Source of the DNA: Fidelibacterota bacterium | GTDB taxonomy: Bacteria > Pseudomonadota > Alphaproteobacteria > Rhodospirillales > Rhodospirillaceae | DNA length: 64,000 nucleotides | Direction of reading: 5' to 3' | Assembly: GCA_947476895.1 (NCBI GenBank) | Contig: CANJRX010000001.1 | Location: forward strand, 558,865-622,864 | Shown: positions 35,556 to 44,161 of the stretch, piece by piece | How positions within the stretch are numbered: position 1 is the first letter of the stretch | How the letters are laid out: every line of letters starts with the position of its first letter | Notes under the pieces: model-generated | The model's database searches: none | What the model was told of the DNA's origin: nothing | Seen by the model: the letters and a program-made list of their open reading frames with translations, nothing else | Made by a program: the position numbers and the translations under genes

Positions 35556-37223
35556 ATGAAAGCCCGCGCCAAAAAGAGTCAGCGCAAAGTTGGCCCGCGT
35601 TCCAAGCGCGGCTATAAAGCGCCGAAGTATCCAAAGAAGCCGCAGAAGCCGAAGCCGCCTCAAACCGATGCCCAGCGCGCCGCCAAGTTAGAGGCCAAGC
35701 AAAAGCCCAGCGCGCAACGGGATGCGAAGAAGGCAGGGATCAATCCGCAAACGGCGCGGCCCGCCCAGAAAAAGAAATCCAAAAAGCCCCGCGACCGCGA
35801 CAGCCTGGATTACGGCGGCGGGCGTGAACTGCGCAAACATGTTCCTTTGCCGATGTTCACGGTGGCCATTGTCGGCCGTCCCAACGTCGGCAAGTCGACG
35901 CTGTTCAATCGCCTTGTCGGCCGCCGCGAAGCCTTGGTGCACGACCGCCCGGGTGTGACGCGCGATCGCCGCGTGAGCCAGGCGACGTTGATCAATCTGC
36001 ATTTCACGGTCATCGATACCGCCGGCTACGAAGACGGCTCCATCGAGACCATGGAAGGCCGCATGCGCCAGCAAACCGAAAAGGCCGTGGCCGATGCGGA
36101 TGTGGCGCTGCTGCTGGTGGATGGCCGCGCCGGCATCATGCCGCTCGACAAACATTTCGCCGATCTTTTGCGCCGTTCGCGCACGCCCATCATTCTGGTC
36201 GCCAATAAATGCGAAGGTAAAGGGCAAGACAGCGCGCTTTATGACGCGTTCCGTTTAGGCTTGGGCGATCCGCTTCCGATCTCGGCGGAACATGGCCAAG
36301 GTCTCGATTTGATCTACCACGCCCTCGTCGGCTTCGCGTCGCCCGAACGCTTGGCCGAAGATGACGACGACAATGTCCCGCCGCCGCTCGCCGAAGGCGA
36401 AGACGATCCCTTGCGCCCCTTGCGCATGGCCATCATCGGCCGTCCCAACACCGGCAAGTCTACGTTGATCAATCGTCTGCTGGGCGAAGATCGCATGCTG
36501 ACGGGCCCCGAGCCGGGCGTGACGCGCGATTCCATCGGCGTCGATTGGGAATACAAAGGGCGCCGCGTGCGCCTCATCGATACCGCCGGCGTGCGCAAAC
36601 GCGCCAAGGTCATCGACGACGTCGAAAAGCTTTCGGTGGGTGAGACGTTTGAGACCGTAAAGATGGCCGAAGTGGTGGTGTTGGTGGTGGACGCGCAAGC
36701 CGTGCTCGACAACCAGGAACTCACCCTCGCGCGCCACGTCATCGATGAAGGCCGCGCCCTCGTAATCGCCATCAACAAATGGGACGCGATCAAGGAAAAG
36801 CGCCGCGCGCTGGAAACCCTGGAAGAACGCCTGCGCGATTCATTCTCGCAAGTGAAGAACATCCCGTCCGTCACCATTTCGGGCCTGACCGGCCAACGCG
36901 TCGAAACGCTGATGGAAGCCGTGTTCGCGGTGCATAAAACCTGGAACACCCATGTGCCGACCGCGCCCCTGAACCGTTGGCTGGCCTCCGCCACGCAAGC
37001 GCACCCGCCACCGCTCTCGACCCACAAACAACGCATCAAGCTGCGCTACATGACGCAAGTCAAAGCGCGCCCGCCCACGTTTGTGATCTTCTCGACCCGC
37101 GCCGGCGACTTGCCGGATGCTTACATGCGCTATCTCGCCAACGGCATCCGCGACACCTTTGGCCTCGACGGCGTTCCGATCCGCATTCACCTGCGCAAGC
37201 CGGCGAATCCGTTTGAGGATTAG
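35556..37223 (+). CDS. der: Ribosome biogenesis GTPase Der with basic N-terminal extension
   Basis: This 555-residue protein has two tandem G domains (G1 motifs GRPNVGKST near 109 and GRPNTGKST near 295, G4 NKCE and NKWD) and a C-terminal KH-like domain, the layout of Der/EngA, needed for 50S assembly. Most Der proteins start at the Met just before FTVAIVGRPNVG (codon at 35853). Here the frame is open for 99 more codons, giving a Lys/Pro/Arg-rich tail (KARAKKSQRKVGPRSKRGYK and on). Neither start has a clear ribosome site. The extension may be real or the start may be 35853. Confidence 0.93.
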   Translation: MKARAKKSQRKVGPRSKRGYKAPKYPKKPQKPKPPQTDAQRAAKLEAKQKPSAQRDAKKAGINPQTARPAQKKKSKKPRDRDSLDYGGGRELRKHVPLPMFTVAIVGRPNVGKSTLFNRLVGRREALVHDRPGVTRDRRVSQATLINLHFTVIDTAGYEDGSIETMEGRMRQQTEKAVADADVALLLVDGRAGIMPLDKHFADLLRRSRTPIILVANKCEGKGQDSALYDAFRLGLGDPLPISAEHGQGLDLIYHALVGFASPERLAEDDDDNVPPPLAEGEDDPLRPLRMAIIGRPNTGKSTLINRLLGEDRMLTGPEPGVTRDSIGVDWEYKGRRVRLIDTAGVRKRAKVIDDVEKLSVGETFETVKMAEVVVLVVDAQAVLDNQELTLARHVIDEGRALVIAINKWDAIKEKRRALETLEERLRDSFSQVKNIPSVTISGLTGQRVETLMEAVFAVHKTWNTHVPTAPLNRWLASATQAHPPPLSTHKQRIKLRYMTQVKARPPTFVIFSTRAGDLPDAYMRYLANGIRDTFGLDGVPIRIHLRKPANPFED

Positions 37224-37671
37224 GGCTATAAAAGCTTCGACCCGCTTCCAATCCCTTCATCTTCTTTATGAAGATCGCAATATATGGATCAGAAATCTGA
37301 TTTCTTATCAATGTATTGTGCCAGCACTAGAAAAAGTGCATTTGGGCCCGTTGCAAAGTATGCGGGATCTACTTATCTCAGGAATACCTTTTCGAAGGAC
37401 GCTACCGCGAACTAGGGCGGTGGGACGACAGTTGAGTACGTCAAGCGCAATCGCGAAACAATAGTCTAGTCGTAAGACATAGATGACGATCACGATGACG
37501 AATGATGTAGTTGGCATGTGACTTGCTCCGTATCGATTATAGCAGTTTACGTTTTTTGGGGTGCAGCAAGCGGTCAGAACAGACGATTGGACCGTGAGTT
37601 AAGTGAAGCTTGTTTTACGGAGAGTACTTAGGGCGCCCCAGCCCATTCTCCGGTTCTGCTGAGGGGATGCT
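37224..37671 (+). ncRNA. Hairpin-rich non-coding leader of the reverse transcriptase (candidate template RNA)
   Basis: 448 bp without a convincing gene and A+T-richer than its flanks. Several local hairpins are visible: CTTCAT/ATGAAG (about 37255-37273), AGAAATC-T-GATTTCT (about 37291-37305), GCACT/AGTGC (about 37325-37340), ACCGC/GCGGT (about 37402-37420). Some RT-based defence loci carry a structured RNA in this position, which the RT copies. On the + strand one frame stays free of stops to 37464. GAGGGGA (about 37657) is the ribosome site for the RT start. ncRNA status is inferred. Confidence 0.4.
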
Positions 37672-37998
37672 ATGGGAGTTGCCAGCCACCGCCGCTCCCG
37701 ACCGGTCGATGACTGGTATCTCCAAAAATCCTATGTACATTTTGACAAACCGCTTCCCTTTATGCGGGCGTCAAATTTTGTAAAAAATCCCAACAACGTC
37801 GCGAATCATCAATTTCTGCCCTTCCTGGCTTTTATAAAGGAAGAGCGGAAATACCGGACTATTCGTGTAGACGTCGTGGATGCTCATGGAAATTCGCACC
37901 GCGAGAAGCGCCGCAAGCCTGTTGAGGCAAAGCGACGGCCTTTACGCAAGACCCCCACATTGACGGCTACATTTTTGCTTACTACGCGAAGCTTTTGA
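37672..37998 (+). pseudogene. N-terminal part of reverse transcriptase, frame broken near 37952
   Basis: The frame starts with a good ribosome site and reads VDDWYLQKSYVHFDKPLPF, then NFVKNPNNVANHQFLPFLAF and RKPVEAKRRPLRKTP. This is the N-terminal region that precedes the polymerase fingers in defence-type RTs. After the C5 run at 37952-37956 it degenerates (TLTATFLLTTRSF) and stops. In the frame used downstream, the same DNA gives PHIDGYIFAYYAKLLTKPYEE, the expected continuation. One added C would unite both into a 449-residue protein. Confidence 0.75.
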
Positions 37999-39020
37999 CT
38001 AAGCCGTATGAAGAGGTCTTGCGCGCCGAGAATCTAAGCAAGCATGTGATTGCGTACAGACGGGGCTTGGGTTCGAATATCGAACTCGCAAAAATTGCTT
38101 TTGATGATGTATTGAAGAGAGGCAACTGTACCGTTGCCACATTTGATGTCAGTTCGTTTTTTGATTTGATCGATCACAAAAATCTAAAAAAGCAATGGTG
38201 CAAGGTTATAGGGCAAGCAACACTCCCGGCGGATCATTACGCCGTTTTCCACGCAATGACGCGGTATTGCTGGGTCGACTTAGTAGACTGTTGTAAGCGA
38301 CTTGGAGTTATTGAAGCTGATCTGACTCCCGGCAAGCCCATTTGTTCAATGCAGGATTACAGGGCAAAAATACGCAGCCAAAGACCGACTCTCGTTCGAA
38401 CGAATAGGGTCGCATACGGAATCCCTCAGGGATCGCCGATTTCAGCTCTTCTTTCAAATATATCTATGCTTCCGTTTGACGAAGCTATTTCGCGAATCTG
38501 TTATGCGCGCAAATGGTCTTATCTTCGTTATTCTGATGACATTCTGGTGATCGGAGAGTCTGGTGACGGCGGTGAGATAAATGCGGTGGTTTCCGCAGAG
38601 CTGAGCAAACTTGGCTCTAGCCTCTCTATTAACGCCGCCAAGACTGAGATATTAGATTTCTTTGTGCAAAGCGGTGTTCAAATGGTGAAGCCGCAGAATG
38701 GAGGCGTTTCGTTTAAGCCGCTTCAATATCTGGGTTTTGCATTTGACGGGAGAAAAATAACGATCAAGTCCGCGACCCTCTCGCGATATTGGAGAAAGCT
38801 GATCAAGAGTACGCGGGCCGCCAAGATCAGAGCAAAGAAACGGAAATCGAAAGGTCATAACGGCGTCTTATTGAAACACAGAGTCTACGAGCAAGTCACG
38901 CACCTCGGTAAGAACAACTTCCATTCGTACGTGCGTAGAGCAAGAAAGAAATTGAGCGATGAAAGTATACGCCGACAATTAGCGCGGCATTTTGATCGCG
39001 TGGAATTGGAACTCAAGTAA
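37995..39020 (+). CDS. Reverse transcriptase, defence (UG/DRT-like) type, main part
   Basis: RT palm motifs are clear: ATFDVSSFFDLIDH (first catalytic Asp), YGIPQGSPISALLSNISM (motif with PQGSP) and YLRYSDDILVIG with the Y-S-D-D centre, then a QYLGFAFDG thumb-side motif and a basic C-terminus. Coding in this frame extends back to about 37957. The GIPQGSPISALLSNI form differs from group II intron maturases (PQGG) and from retron RTs. No maturase, endonuclease or intron structure is present. The closest type I can name is the single-RT defence class such as DRT2, at moderate certainty. The active site is intact. Low GC suggests transfer between der and the protease gene. Confidence 0.85.
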   Translation: MTKPYEEVLRAENLSKHVIAYRRGLGSNIELAKIAFDDVLKRGNCTVATFDVSSFFDLIDHKNLKKQWCKVIGQATLPADHYAVFHAMTRYCWVDLVDCCKRLGVIEADLTPGKPICSMQDYRAKIRSQRPTLVRTNRVAYGIPQGSPISALLSNISMLPFDEAISRICYARKWSYLRYSDDILVIGESGDGGEINAVVSAELSKLGSSLSINAAKTEILDFFVQSGVQMVKPQNGGVSFKPLQYLGFAFDGRKITIKSATLSRYWRKLIKSTRAAKIRAKKRKSKGHNGVLLKHRVYEQVTHLGKNNFHSYVRRARKKLSDESIRRQLARHFDRVELELK

Positions 39021-39028
39021 CGCAAACA

Positions 39029-39065
39029 AAACCGGCGGCGTCCATTTCTGGCGCGCCACCGGTTT
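39029..39065 (-). terminator. Terminator between RT and protease genes
   Basis: AAACCGG...CCGGTTT outer arms with GGCG/CGCC inside. On the minus strand the stem is followed by TTTTGTTTG, so it mainly ends the leftward protease gene, and may stop RT transcription too. Confidence 0.7.
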
Positions 39066-39109
39066 CCTCCCTAGCGCACCGTGCGCCAGGGTATCTCAGT
39101 AACTAGGCT

Positions 39110-40588
39110 TTACTGCACGACCACCAGAACGTCCTGGCCTTCGCGCTTTATGAACAGCGCTGTCTGGTGGTTGCCATCGGCCAGTGCATCACTCACTTCC
39201 TTGGCCGAGTGCGCAGGTTTGCGGTTCACACCGACCACTACGTCTTCGGGACGTAAACCCGACATCCACGCTGGGCTGCCCTGTTCGACGTCGCTGACGA
39301 TCACACCTTTGCCGTTCTGCGTGTCGGTGAACGTGGCGCCGCGCGCCATTTCGCGGGTCGATTTGGCTTCCGGCTCAAACTTGGCCATCTGCGCTTTCTC
39401 GGGCGATTTGCCGATGGTGACTTTCACCTTTTTCGTATCGCCGCTCCGGAGCACGGCCAACTCAAGCGTTGTGCCGATGGGTGAGAGGCCCACGCGATTG
39501 CGCAGCTCCGAAGCACCATAGATCGGCGTGCCGTTGATGGCGGTGACGACGTCGCCGGCTTTCAAGCCAGCTGAGTCCGCCGGTGTGCCTTTCTCGACAC
39601 TGCCGACCAATGCGCCGCTGGCTTTATCGATGCCCAGATTCTTTGCTAACTCCGGCGACATGTTCTGGATCGCCACACCAATGCGGCCGCGGCTGACGCT
39701 GCCACTGGCAACGAGCTGGGTCATGATCGACTTCGCCATGGCGGTCGGTACGGCAAAGCCGATGCCGACGTTGCCGCCCGAGGGGCCAATGATGGCGGTG
39801 TTAATGCCGATCAATTCGCCCTTGAGGTTCACAAGCGCGCCGCCCGAGTTGCCGGGGTTGATGGAGGCGTCGGTCTGGATGAAGTCTTCATAGCCTTCGA
39901 TGTTCAAGCCCGAACGGCCCGTGGCCGAGACGATGCCCGAGGTGACGGTTTGTCCCAAGCCAAAGGGATTGCCGACAGCCACAACATAATCGCCGACTTT
40001 CATATCGGTGGATTCACCGATGGGCAGGTCCGTCAGGTTATCGGCATCGATCTGCAACAGGGCGATATCGGTGCCGTCGTCGCTGCCGATGAGCTTGGCC
40101 GTGACTTCACGTTTGTCTTTCAAGGTCACCGTGATCTCGGCGGCGTTGTCGATGACGTGATGGTTGGTGAGAATGTAGCCGCGCTTGGCGTCAACGATCA
40201 CGCCCGAACCGGACGACATGGCTTGACGCGGCGGACGCTGTTGCTGACCAAAGGGGCTGCCCGGGCCTTGGAAGAAGCGGCGCAGTTCCGGGTTTTGCAT
40301 GGCCGGATTGTCTTCATCGATTTCGGCCTTTTCGGCTTTGCCTTTGACCGAGACGTTCACGACAGCCGGCGTCACGCGCTCGATGAGCGGCGCTAAGGTC
40401 GGCATGCCGTCGCGGGTCGGGATGGCGGCGTCTGCGCTGGCCATGCCGAAGGGCGATTGGCTGAGCGCGACAGCAGCGGTGTCGGTCTTCAAACCCTGCG
40501 AGACAAAGGACGATGCAAAGGGAGCAGCCACCGCCAAGGCCACAACGGCAGCGGCGGCCGGCAGGTAGCGGAAGGGGCTATTACTCAT
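39110..40588 (-). CDS. Do-like (DegP/HtrA family) periplasmic serine protease
   Basis: A 492-residue trypsin-fold protease with two PDZ domains. The N-terminus is hydrophobic (about 10-28, signal or anchor). The triad is visible: His in ILTNHHVIDNA, Asp in GSDDGTDIALLQID, Ser in INPGNSGGALVN. PDZ1 runs about 290-375 and PDZ2 about 410-490 (GVIVSDVEQGSPAWMSGLRPEDVV). It degrades or holds misfolded envelope proteins. DegP, DegQ and MucD cannot be told apart by reading, so no symbol is given. Confidence 0.94.
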   Translation of the reverse strand: MSNSPFRYLPAAAAVVALAVAAPFASSFVSQGLKTDTAAVALSQSPFGMASADAAIPTRDGMPTLAPLIERVTPAVVNVSVKGKAEKAEIDEDNPAMQNPELRRFFQGPGSPFGQQQRPPRQAMSSGSGVIVDAKRGYILTNHHVIDNAAEITVTLKDKREVTAKLIGSDDGTDIALLQIDADNLTDLPIGESTDMKVGDYVVAVGNPFGLGQTVTSGIVSATGRSGLNIEGYEDFIQTDASINPGNSGGALVNLKGELIGINTAIIGPSGGNVGIGFAVPTAMAKSIMTQLVASGSVSRGRIGVAIQNMSPELAKNLGIDKASGALVGSVEKGTPADSAGLKAGDVVTAINGTPIYGASELRNRVGLSPIGTTLELAVLRSGDTKKVKVTIGKSPEKAQMAKFEPEAKSTREMARGATFTDTQNGKGVIVSDVEQGSPAWMSGLRPEDVVVGVNRKPAHSAKEVSDALADGNHQTALFIKREGQDVLVVVQ

Positions 40589-40910
40589 GTGATGCGGAAC
40601 CTTTCAAATGTGTTCTTCGTGCTCTTATCTCAGCGCTCTAAATTGTGCCGCCGGACACCTCGCGGCGTTGGCTTCAATTTTGGCGCAGACGCGCGCAAGA
40701 TCAATCAGCCCTGACAGGGTTGTAATTCGCGCGGCATACGGGTTAACGGCGGAATCCCGCCAAAAGTCGCGAGGTGCGGGCGGGTTTAAGGTTTTGTAAC
40801 CCGTGCGGGCGATTAAATGCTGCGTAAGGGACCGTGGCGCAAAAGTGGCGAGTAAAACACTGCTGTCGTCCTCGGGCTTGACCCGAGGACCCAGGGTTAG
40901 GAAAGCTGCT
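40589..40910. other. Intergenic region upstream of the protease gene, no gene seen
   Basis: 322 bp between the leftward protease gene and the GIY-YIG stop. It must hold the protease promoter. It also contains the left palindromic repeat at 40868-40890. Short frames here have no recognisable content. Confidence 0.4.
40868..40900 (+). repeat. Left palindromic repeat flanking the GIY-YIG gene
   Basis: GTCCTCGGG-CTTGA-CCCGAGGAC (40868-40890) is a perfect 9-bp stem with 5-nt loop, followed by CCAGGGTTAGG. An inverted near-copy lies on the other side of the GIY-YIG gene. Confidence 0.8.
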
Positions 40911-41207
40911 CTAACCTCCAGCAATCTCGTCGTAAAGATCACGCCAAGTCGGATTAGTAGTTTCTATCAAGTCCGTCTTCCAACGCCTCACCCAATGCTT
41001 GAGGTTTTTCTCGCGTTGAATCGCGGTCGTCGGATCGGAATACTCTTCGAAATATACCAGCCGGTGCACGCCATATTCGTGCGTGAATCCGTTTACGACA
41101 TCCTCTTTGTGTTCATGAATTCTGCGCACTAAATCCTTGGTCACGCCGATGTACAGCGTTCCGTTGCGATTGCTGGCAAGGATATAGACGTAAAATACTG
41201 AATTCAC
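40911..41207 (-). CDS. GIY-YIG nuclease superfamily protein
   Basis: A 98-residue single-domain protein with the GIY-YIG fold: FYVYILASNRNGTLYIGVTKDL (the two-strand motif), the Arg in LVRRIHEHK, and the Glu in IQREKNLKHW. Small stand-alone members like this are numerous in Alphaproteobacteria and their role is unknown, although the catalytic residues look intact. The gene fits tightly between two inverted palindromic repeats, ending 10 bp after one and starting 12 bp before the other. That suggests that gene and repeats move as a unit. Confidence 0.9.
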   Translation of the reverse strand: MNSVFYVYILASNRNGTLYIGVTKDLVRRIHEHKEDVVNGFTHEYGVHRLVYFEEYSDPTTAIQREKNLKHWVRRWKTDLIETTNPTWRDLYDEIAGG

Positions 41208-41219
41208 CGGTCGAGCGTA

Positions 41220-41254
41220 TAACCCTGGACCCTCGAGTCAAGCCCGAGGGTGAC
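41220..41254 (-). repeat. Right palindromic repeat flanking the GIY-YIG gene
   Basis: On the minus strand this reads GTCACCCTCGGGCTTGACTC, then GAGGGTCCAGGGTTA: the same core, spacer and CCAGGGTTA tail as the left copy, in inverted orientation. The stem is ACCCTCGGG/CTCGAGGGT with one mismatch. Confidence 0.8.
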
Positions 41255-41262
41255 CACAGTAA

Positions 41263-41973
41263 TTATTGAGCTTTAAAAAGCTCGCCGTTCTTTTGGAAAG
41301 ACGCTTCGGCGAGATCGACAAAAATGTCGGTGATTTCTTCCGGCGTTTTCAGCGTTAGGGGGTCTTCGCCGGGAAAAGCTGCCGCGCGCATTTTGGTGCG
41401 CACGCCGCCGGGGTTAACCAGGTTGGCGCGCACGTTGGTATGCGCGACTTCATTGGCGTAAATCTTGACCATCTGTTCCAAGGCCGCTTTTGATGCGGCG
41501 TAAGGTCCCCAATACATGCGGGGATCTTGTGCAACGCTGGACGTCAGAAAAATCGCCCGGCCGGCATCGGACTGGCGCAGCAACGCATCGAACGAGCGTA
41601 GCAAACGCCAGTTGGCATGCACATTAAGATCGAAGATGTCGGTCCACATTTTGGGCTTGTAGTGGCCCACGGGCGAAAGCTGACCCAGCATGGCGGCAGC
41701 GCCCACAAGAATGTCGAGCTTGCCGTAGCGTTGGTACAAAGCTGCGCCCACCTGATCGATCTTGTCGAAGTCCGTCAGATTTTCGGCGACGAGGGTCGCG
41801 TTCTGGCCGGAGACTTTTTTGATCTGATCATCCAGCTCTTCAAGCCCACCTTGGGTGCGGGCGTAGGCAATGATGTGCGCACCCTCTTGGGCGTAGCGCA
41901 GCGCCACCGCGCGGCCAATGCCTCGCGATGCGCCTGTGACGAGGGCGATGCGTCCGGCTAAGCGCTGGTTCAT
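41263..41973 (-). CDS. Short-chain dehydrogenase/reductase following purF
   Basis: A 236-residue classical SDR: cofactor motif TGASRGIGRA (about 13-22), NAG-equivalent VGAAAMLG, catalytic Ser in LTSSVAQ and Tyr-Lys in YAASKAAL. ATG 41973 overlaps the purF stop (ATGA), which fixes the start and shows translational coupling. The longer frame to 42078 runs through purF. Gene order purF-SDR is common in Alphaproteobacteria. The substrate is unknown. FabG-like function is possible but a dedicated fabG exists elsewhere in the window. Confidence 0.9.
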   Translation of the reverse strand: MNQRLAGRIALVTGASRGIGRAVALRYAQEGAHIIAYARTQGGLEELDDQIKKVSGQNATLVAENLTDFDKIDQVGAALYQRYGKLDILVGAAAMLGQLSPVGHYKPKMWTDIFDLNVHANWRLLRSFDALLRQSDAGRAIFLTSSVAQDPRMYWGPYAASKAALEQMVKIYANEVAHTNVRANLVNPGGVRTKMRAAAFPGEDPLTLKTPEEITDIFVDLAEASFQKNGELFKAQ

Positions 41974-43454
41974 GCGCGTTGGCGTTCTTCGTTGAGAAGC
42001 GAAAGCTGCTTGGGCTGGCTGCCGGCGTTCTTGTCGGTCAGCGGCAGCGGATAGTCGCCGGTGAAGCAGGCATCGCAATATTGCGGGTGACCCGCATCGC
42101 GCTTGGCTTCGCCCACGGCCTTATAAAGACCGTCGATGGAAATGAAGGCGAGGCTGTCGACGCCCAAAAGCTTGGCCATGCTGGCCAGGTCGTGTTGCGC
42201 GGCGAGAAGCTTGTCGTAGTCGGGCGTATCGATCCCGAAGAAACACGGATGAGCCGTCGGCGGAGCCGCAATGCGCATGTGCACTTCGGTGGCGCCGGCT
42301 TGGCGGACCATTTCCACAATCTTGGTCGATGTCGTGCCGCGCACAATCGAGTCATCTACCAGCACCACGCGTTTACCGGCGAGCACTTCTTTGTTGGGGT
42401 TGTGCTTGCGCTTCACACCCAAGTGGCGGGTTTTATCGGTGGGTTGAATGAAGGTGCGGCCCACGTAGTGATTGCGGATGATGCCGTATTCAAAGGGAAT
42501 GCCCGAAGCTGCCGCAAAGCCCAGCGCCGCGGGAACGCCGGAGTCCGGCACCGGCACGACCACGTCAACCTCGCAGGGGCTCTCAAAAGCCAACTGCGCG
42601 CCGATGTGCTTGCGCACTTCGTACACGCTGTGGCCCTCGGCAATGCTGTCGGGGCGCGCGAAGTAGATGTATTCGAAAATGCAGAAGCGCGGATGTTGCT
42701 TCGGGAAAGGCTTCAGGCTGCGCACGCTGTCATGCGTAATGATGACGATCTCGCCTGGTTCCACATCCCGCACGAACTCGGCGCCAATGATGTCGAGCGC
42801 GCAAGTTTCCGAGCACAGGATATAAGCGCGGTCGAGTTTGCCCAGCACGAGCGGGCGCACGCCCAAAGGATCGCGCGCACCAATCAGCGCGGTGTTGGTC
42901 ATGCAGACGAAAGAATAAGCGCCTTCGATCTGGCGCAACGCGCCCACCAGGCGCTCTTCAAACGTGTTCTCGTCGCTAATGGCGATCAGGTGCGTGACCA
43001 CTTCGGTGTCGGATGTGGACTGGAATAAACAACCGCGCTTCTGCAGTTCCTTGCGGATGGTCAGCGCATTGGTGAGGTTGCCGTTGTGGGCGATAGCAAA
43101 GCCGCCGAAATCGAACTCGGCGAACAGCGGCTGCACGTTGCGCAAAATCGTCGCACCCGTGGTGGCGTAGCGCGTGTGGCCCACTGCCATGTCGCCGGTG
43201 AGGCGGTCCATGACGGCTTCGTTGTTGAAGTTCTCAGAGACGTGACCCATGCCGCGATGGCTGTTGAACTGGCGTCCGTCGTAAGAAACGATACCGGCCG
43301 CTTCCTGGCCGCGGTGCTGAAGCGCATGCAAGCCCAGCGCGGTGTGAGCAGCCGCATCGCCGTCGCCCAGAATGCCGAATACGCCGCATTCTTCCTTCGG
43401 GTGATCGTCGTCATCGCCCAAATCAATGGGGCGGTCAAAAGGCGTGCCCATCAT
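41970..43454 (-). CDS. purF: Amidophosphoribosyltransferase
   Basis: A 494-residue enzyme for the first step of purine synthesis (PRPP + Gln to phosphoribosylamine). A short propeptide ends at KEECGVFGILG, where the Cys becomes the N-terminal nucleophile after cleavage. The C-terminal phosphoribosyltransferase has the PRPP loop RVVLVDDSIVRGTTSTK. The ATG overlaps the cvpA stop and the TGA overlaps the SDR start, so cvpA-purF-SDR are translationally chained, as in many proteobacteria. Confidence 0.96.
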   Translation of the reverse strand: MMGTPFDRPIDLGDDDDHPKEECGVFGILGDGDAAAHTALGLHALQHRGQEAAGIVSYDGRQFNSHRGMGHVSENFNNEAVMDRLTGDMAVGHTRYATTGATILRNVQPLFAEFDFGGFAIAHNGNLTNALTIRKELQKRGCLFQSTSDTEVVTHLIAISDENTFEERLVGALRQIEGAYSFVCMTNTALIGARDPLGVRPLVLGKLDRAYILCSETCALDIIGAEFVRDVEPGEIVIITHDSVRSLKPFPKQHPRFCIFEYIYFARPDSIAEGHSVYEVRKHIGAQLAFESPCEVDVVVPVPDSGVPAALGFAAASGIPFEYGIIRNHYVGRTFIQPTDKTRHLGVKRKHNPNKEVLAGKRVVLVDDSIVRGTTSTKIVEMVRQAGATEVHMRIAAPPTAHPCFFGIDTPDYDKLLAAQHDLASMAKLLGVDSLAFISIDGLYKAVGEAKRDAGHPQYCDACFTGDYPLPLTDKNAGSQPKQLSLLNEERQRA

Positions 43455-44161
43455 GGCTTGGCACCATTTGGTTGGTTGGGCTGATCGTTCGTGCGGTCGA
43501 TAAGGGAGTCCAAGGTGCGCCTTTCCTGGTCTTCGTAGCCGCCTTCGGGTCTCGTCTTTGGATCGGTCGCGCCTTGCGGAACGGGCGCGGTCAAACGGTC
43601 CAAGGTTTGTTTGGCATCGATTACTTTATTGACGCTGGCGGCGCCATCCTTAACAGCATCTCCGGCGGCCATAAATGTTGGCGGCAGGATAGCTTTGAGG
43701 CCATCGGCTGTGGTTTCGATCACCGGCAGGGTCTTGGCATGCGTCATCCACATAGGGCGCTCATGGGCGGTTAGCCAGTCCGTAATGATCAGGCCGACGC
43801 CCAGGATCACCAGGGCGCGGGCCAGGCCGAACACAAAGCCCAGCGAGCGGTCGAGATTGTTGAGCGCACTTTTCTGAATGCTGCGCGCCACGGCATGGGT
43901 GAAAATCGACAGGATCAAAAGCACGGCGAGGAAAATTGCCACGGCGGCTGCGGAATCGGCGGCCCAATCGATTGGAATGATGCGCCGGGCGATGGGCTGC
44001 ACATACGGCAGGCCGTGGATCGAAGCCATGACCGCGCCGATCCAAGCTATCACCGAGAGCACTTCGTGCACAAAACCGCGCATGAACGCGAGCAGGGCCG
44101 ACACCAGAAGGATAACACCCACGGCGAGATCGAGACCGTTGATGGGCAGGTTATCCATCAA
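43451..44161 (-). CDS. cvpA: CvpA family membrane protein
   Basis: A 236-residue protein with four N-terminal membrane helices (GLDLAVGVILLVSALLAFMRGF, VIAWIGAVMASI, AVAIFLAVLLILSIF, VILGVGLIITDWL). A long hydrophilic tail (about 165-236) is rich in Pro, Asp and Arg. CvpA is needed for colicin V production in E. coli and for envelope-stress resistance, and it commonly precedes purF. Its start overlaps the radA stop by 4 bp. Confidence 0.9.
   Translation of the reverse strand: MMDNLPINGLDLAVGVILLVSALLAFMRGFVHEVLSVIAWIGAVMASIHGLPYVQPIARRIIPIDWAADSAAAVAIFLAVLLILSIFTHAVARSIQKSALNNLDRSLGFVFGLARALVILGVGLIITDWLTAHERPMWMTHAKTLPVIETTADGLKAILPPTFMAAGDAVKDGAASVNKVIDAKQTLDRLTAPVPQGATDPKTRPEGGYEDQERRTLDSLIDRTNDQPNQPNGAKP

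Noticed and set aside
37672-39020. Group II intron or retron
   Set aside because: There is no maturase X/zinc-finger endonuclease, no intron domain V hairpin and no PQGG motif. The RT lacks the usual retron motifs, and no msr-msd inverted repeat was recognised.
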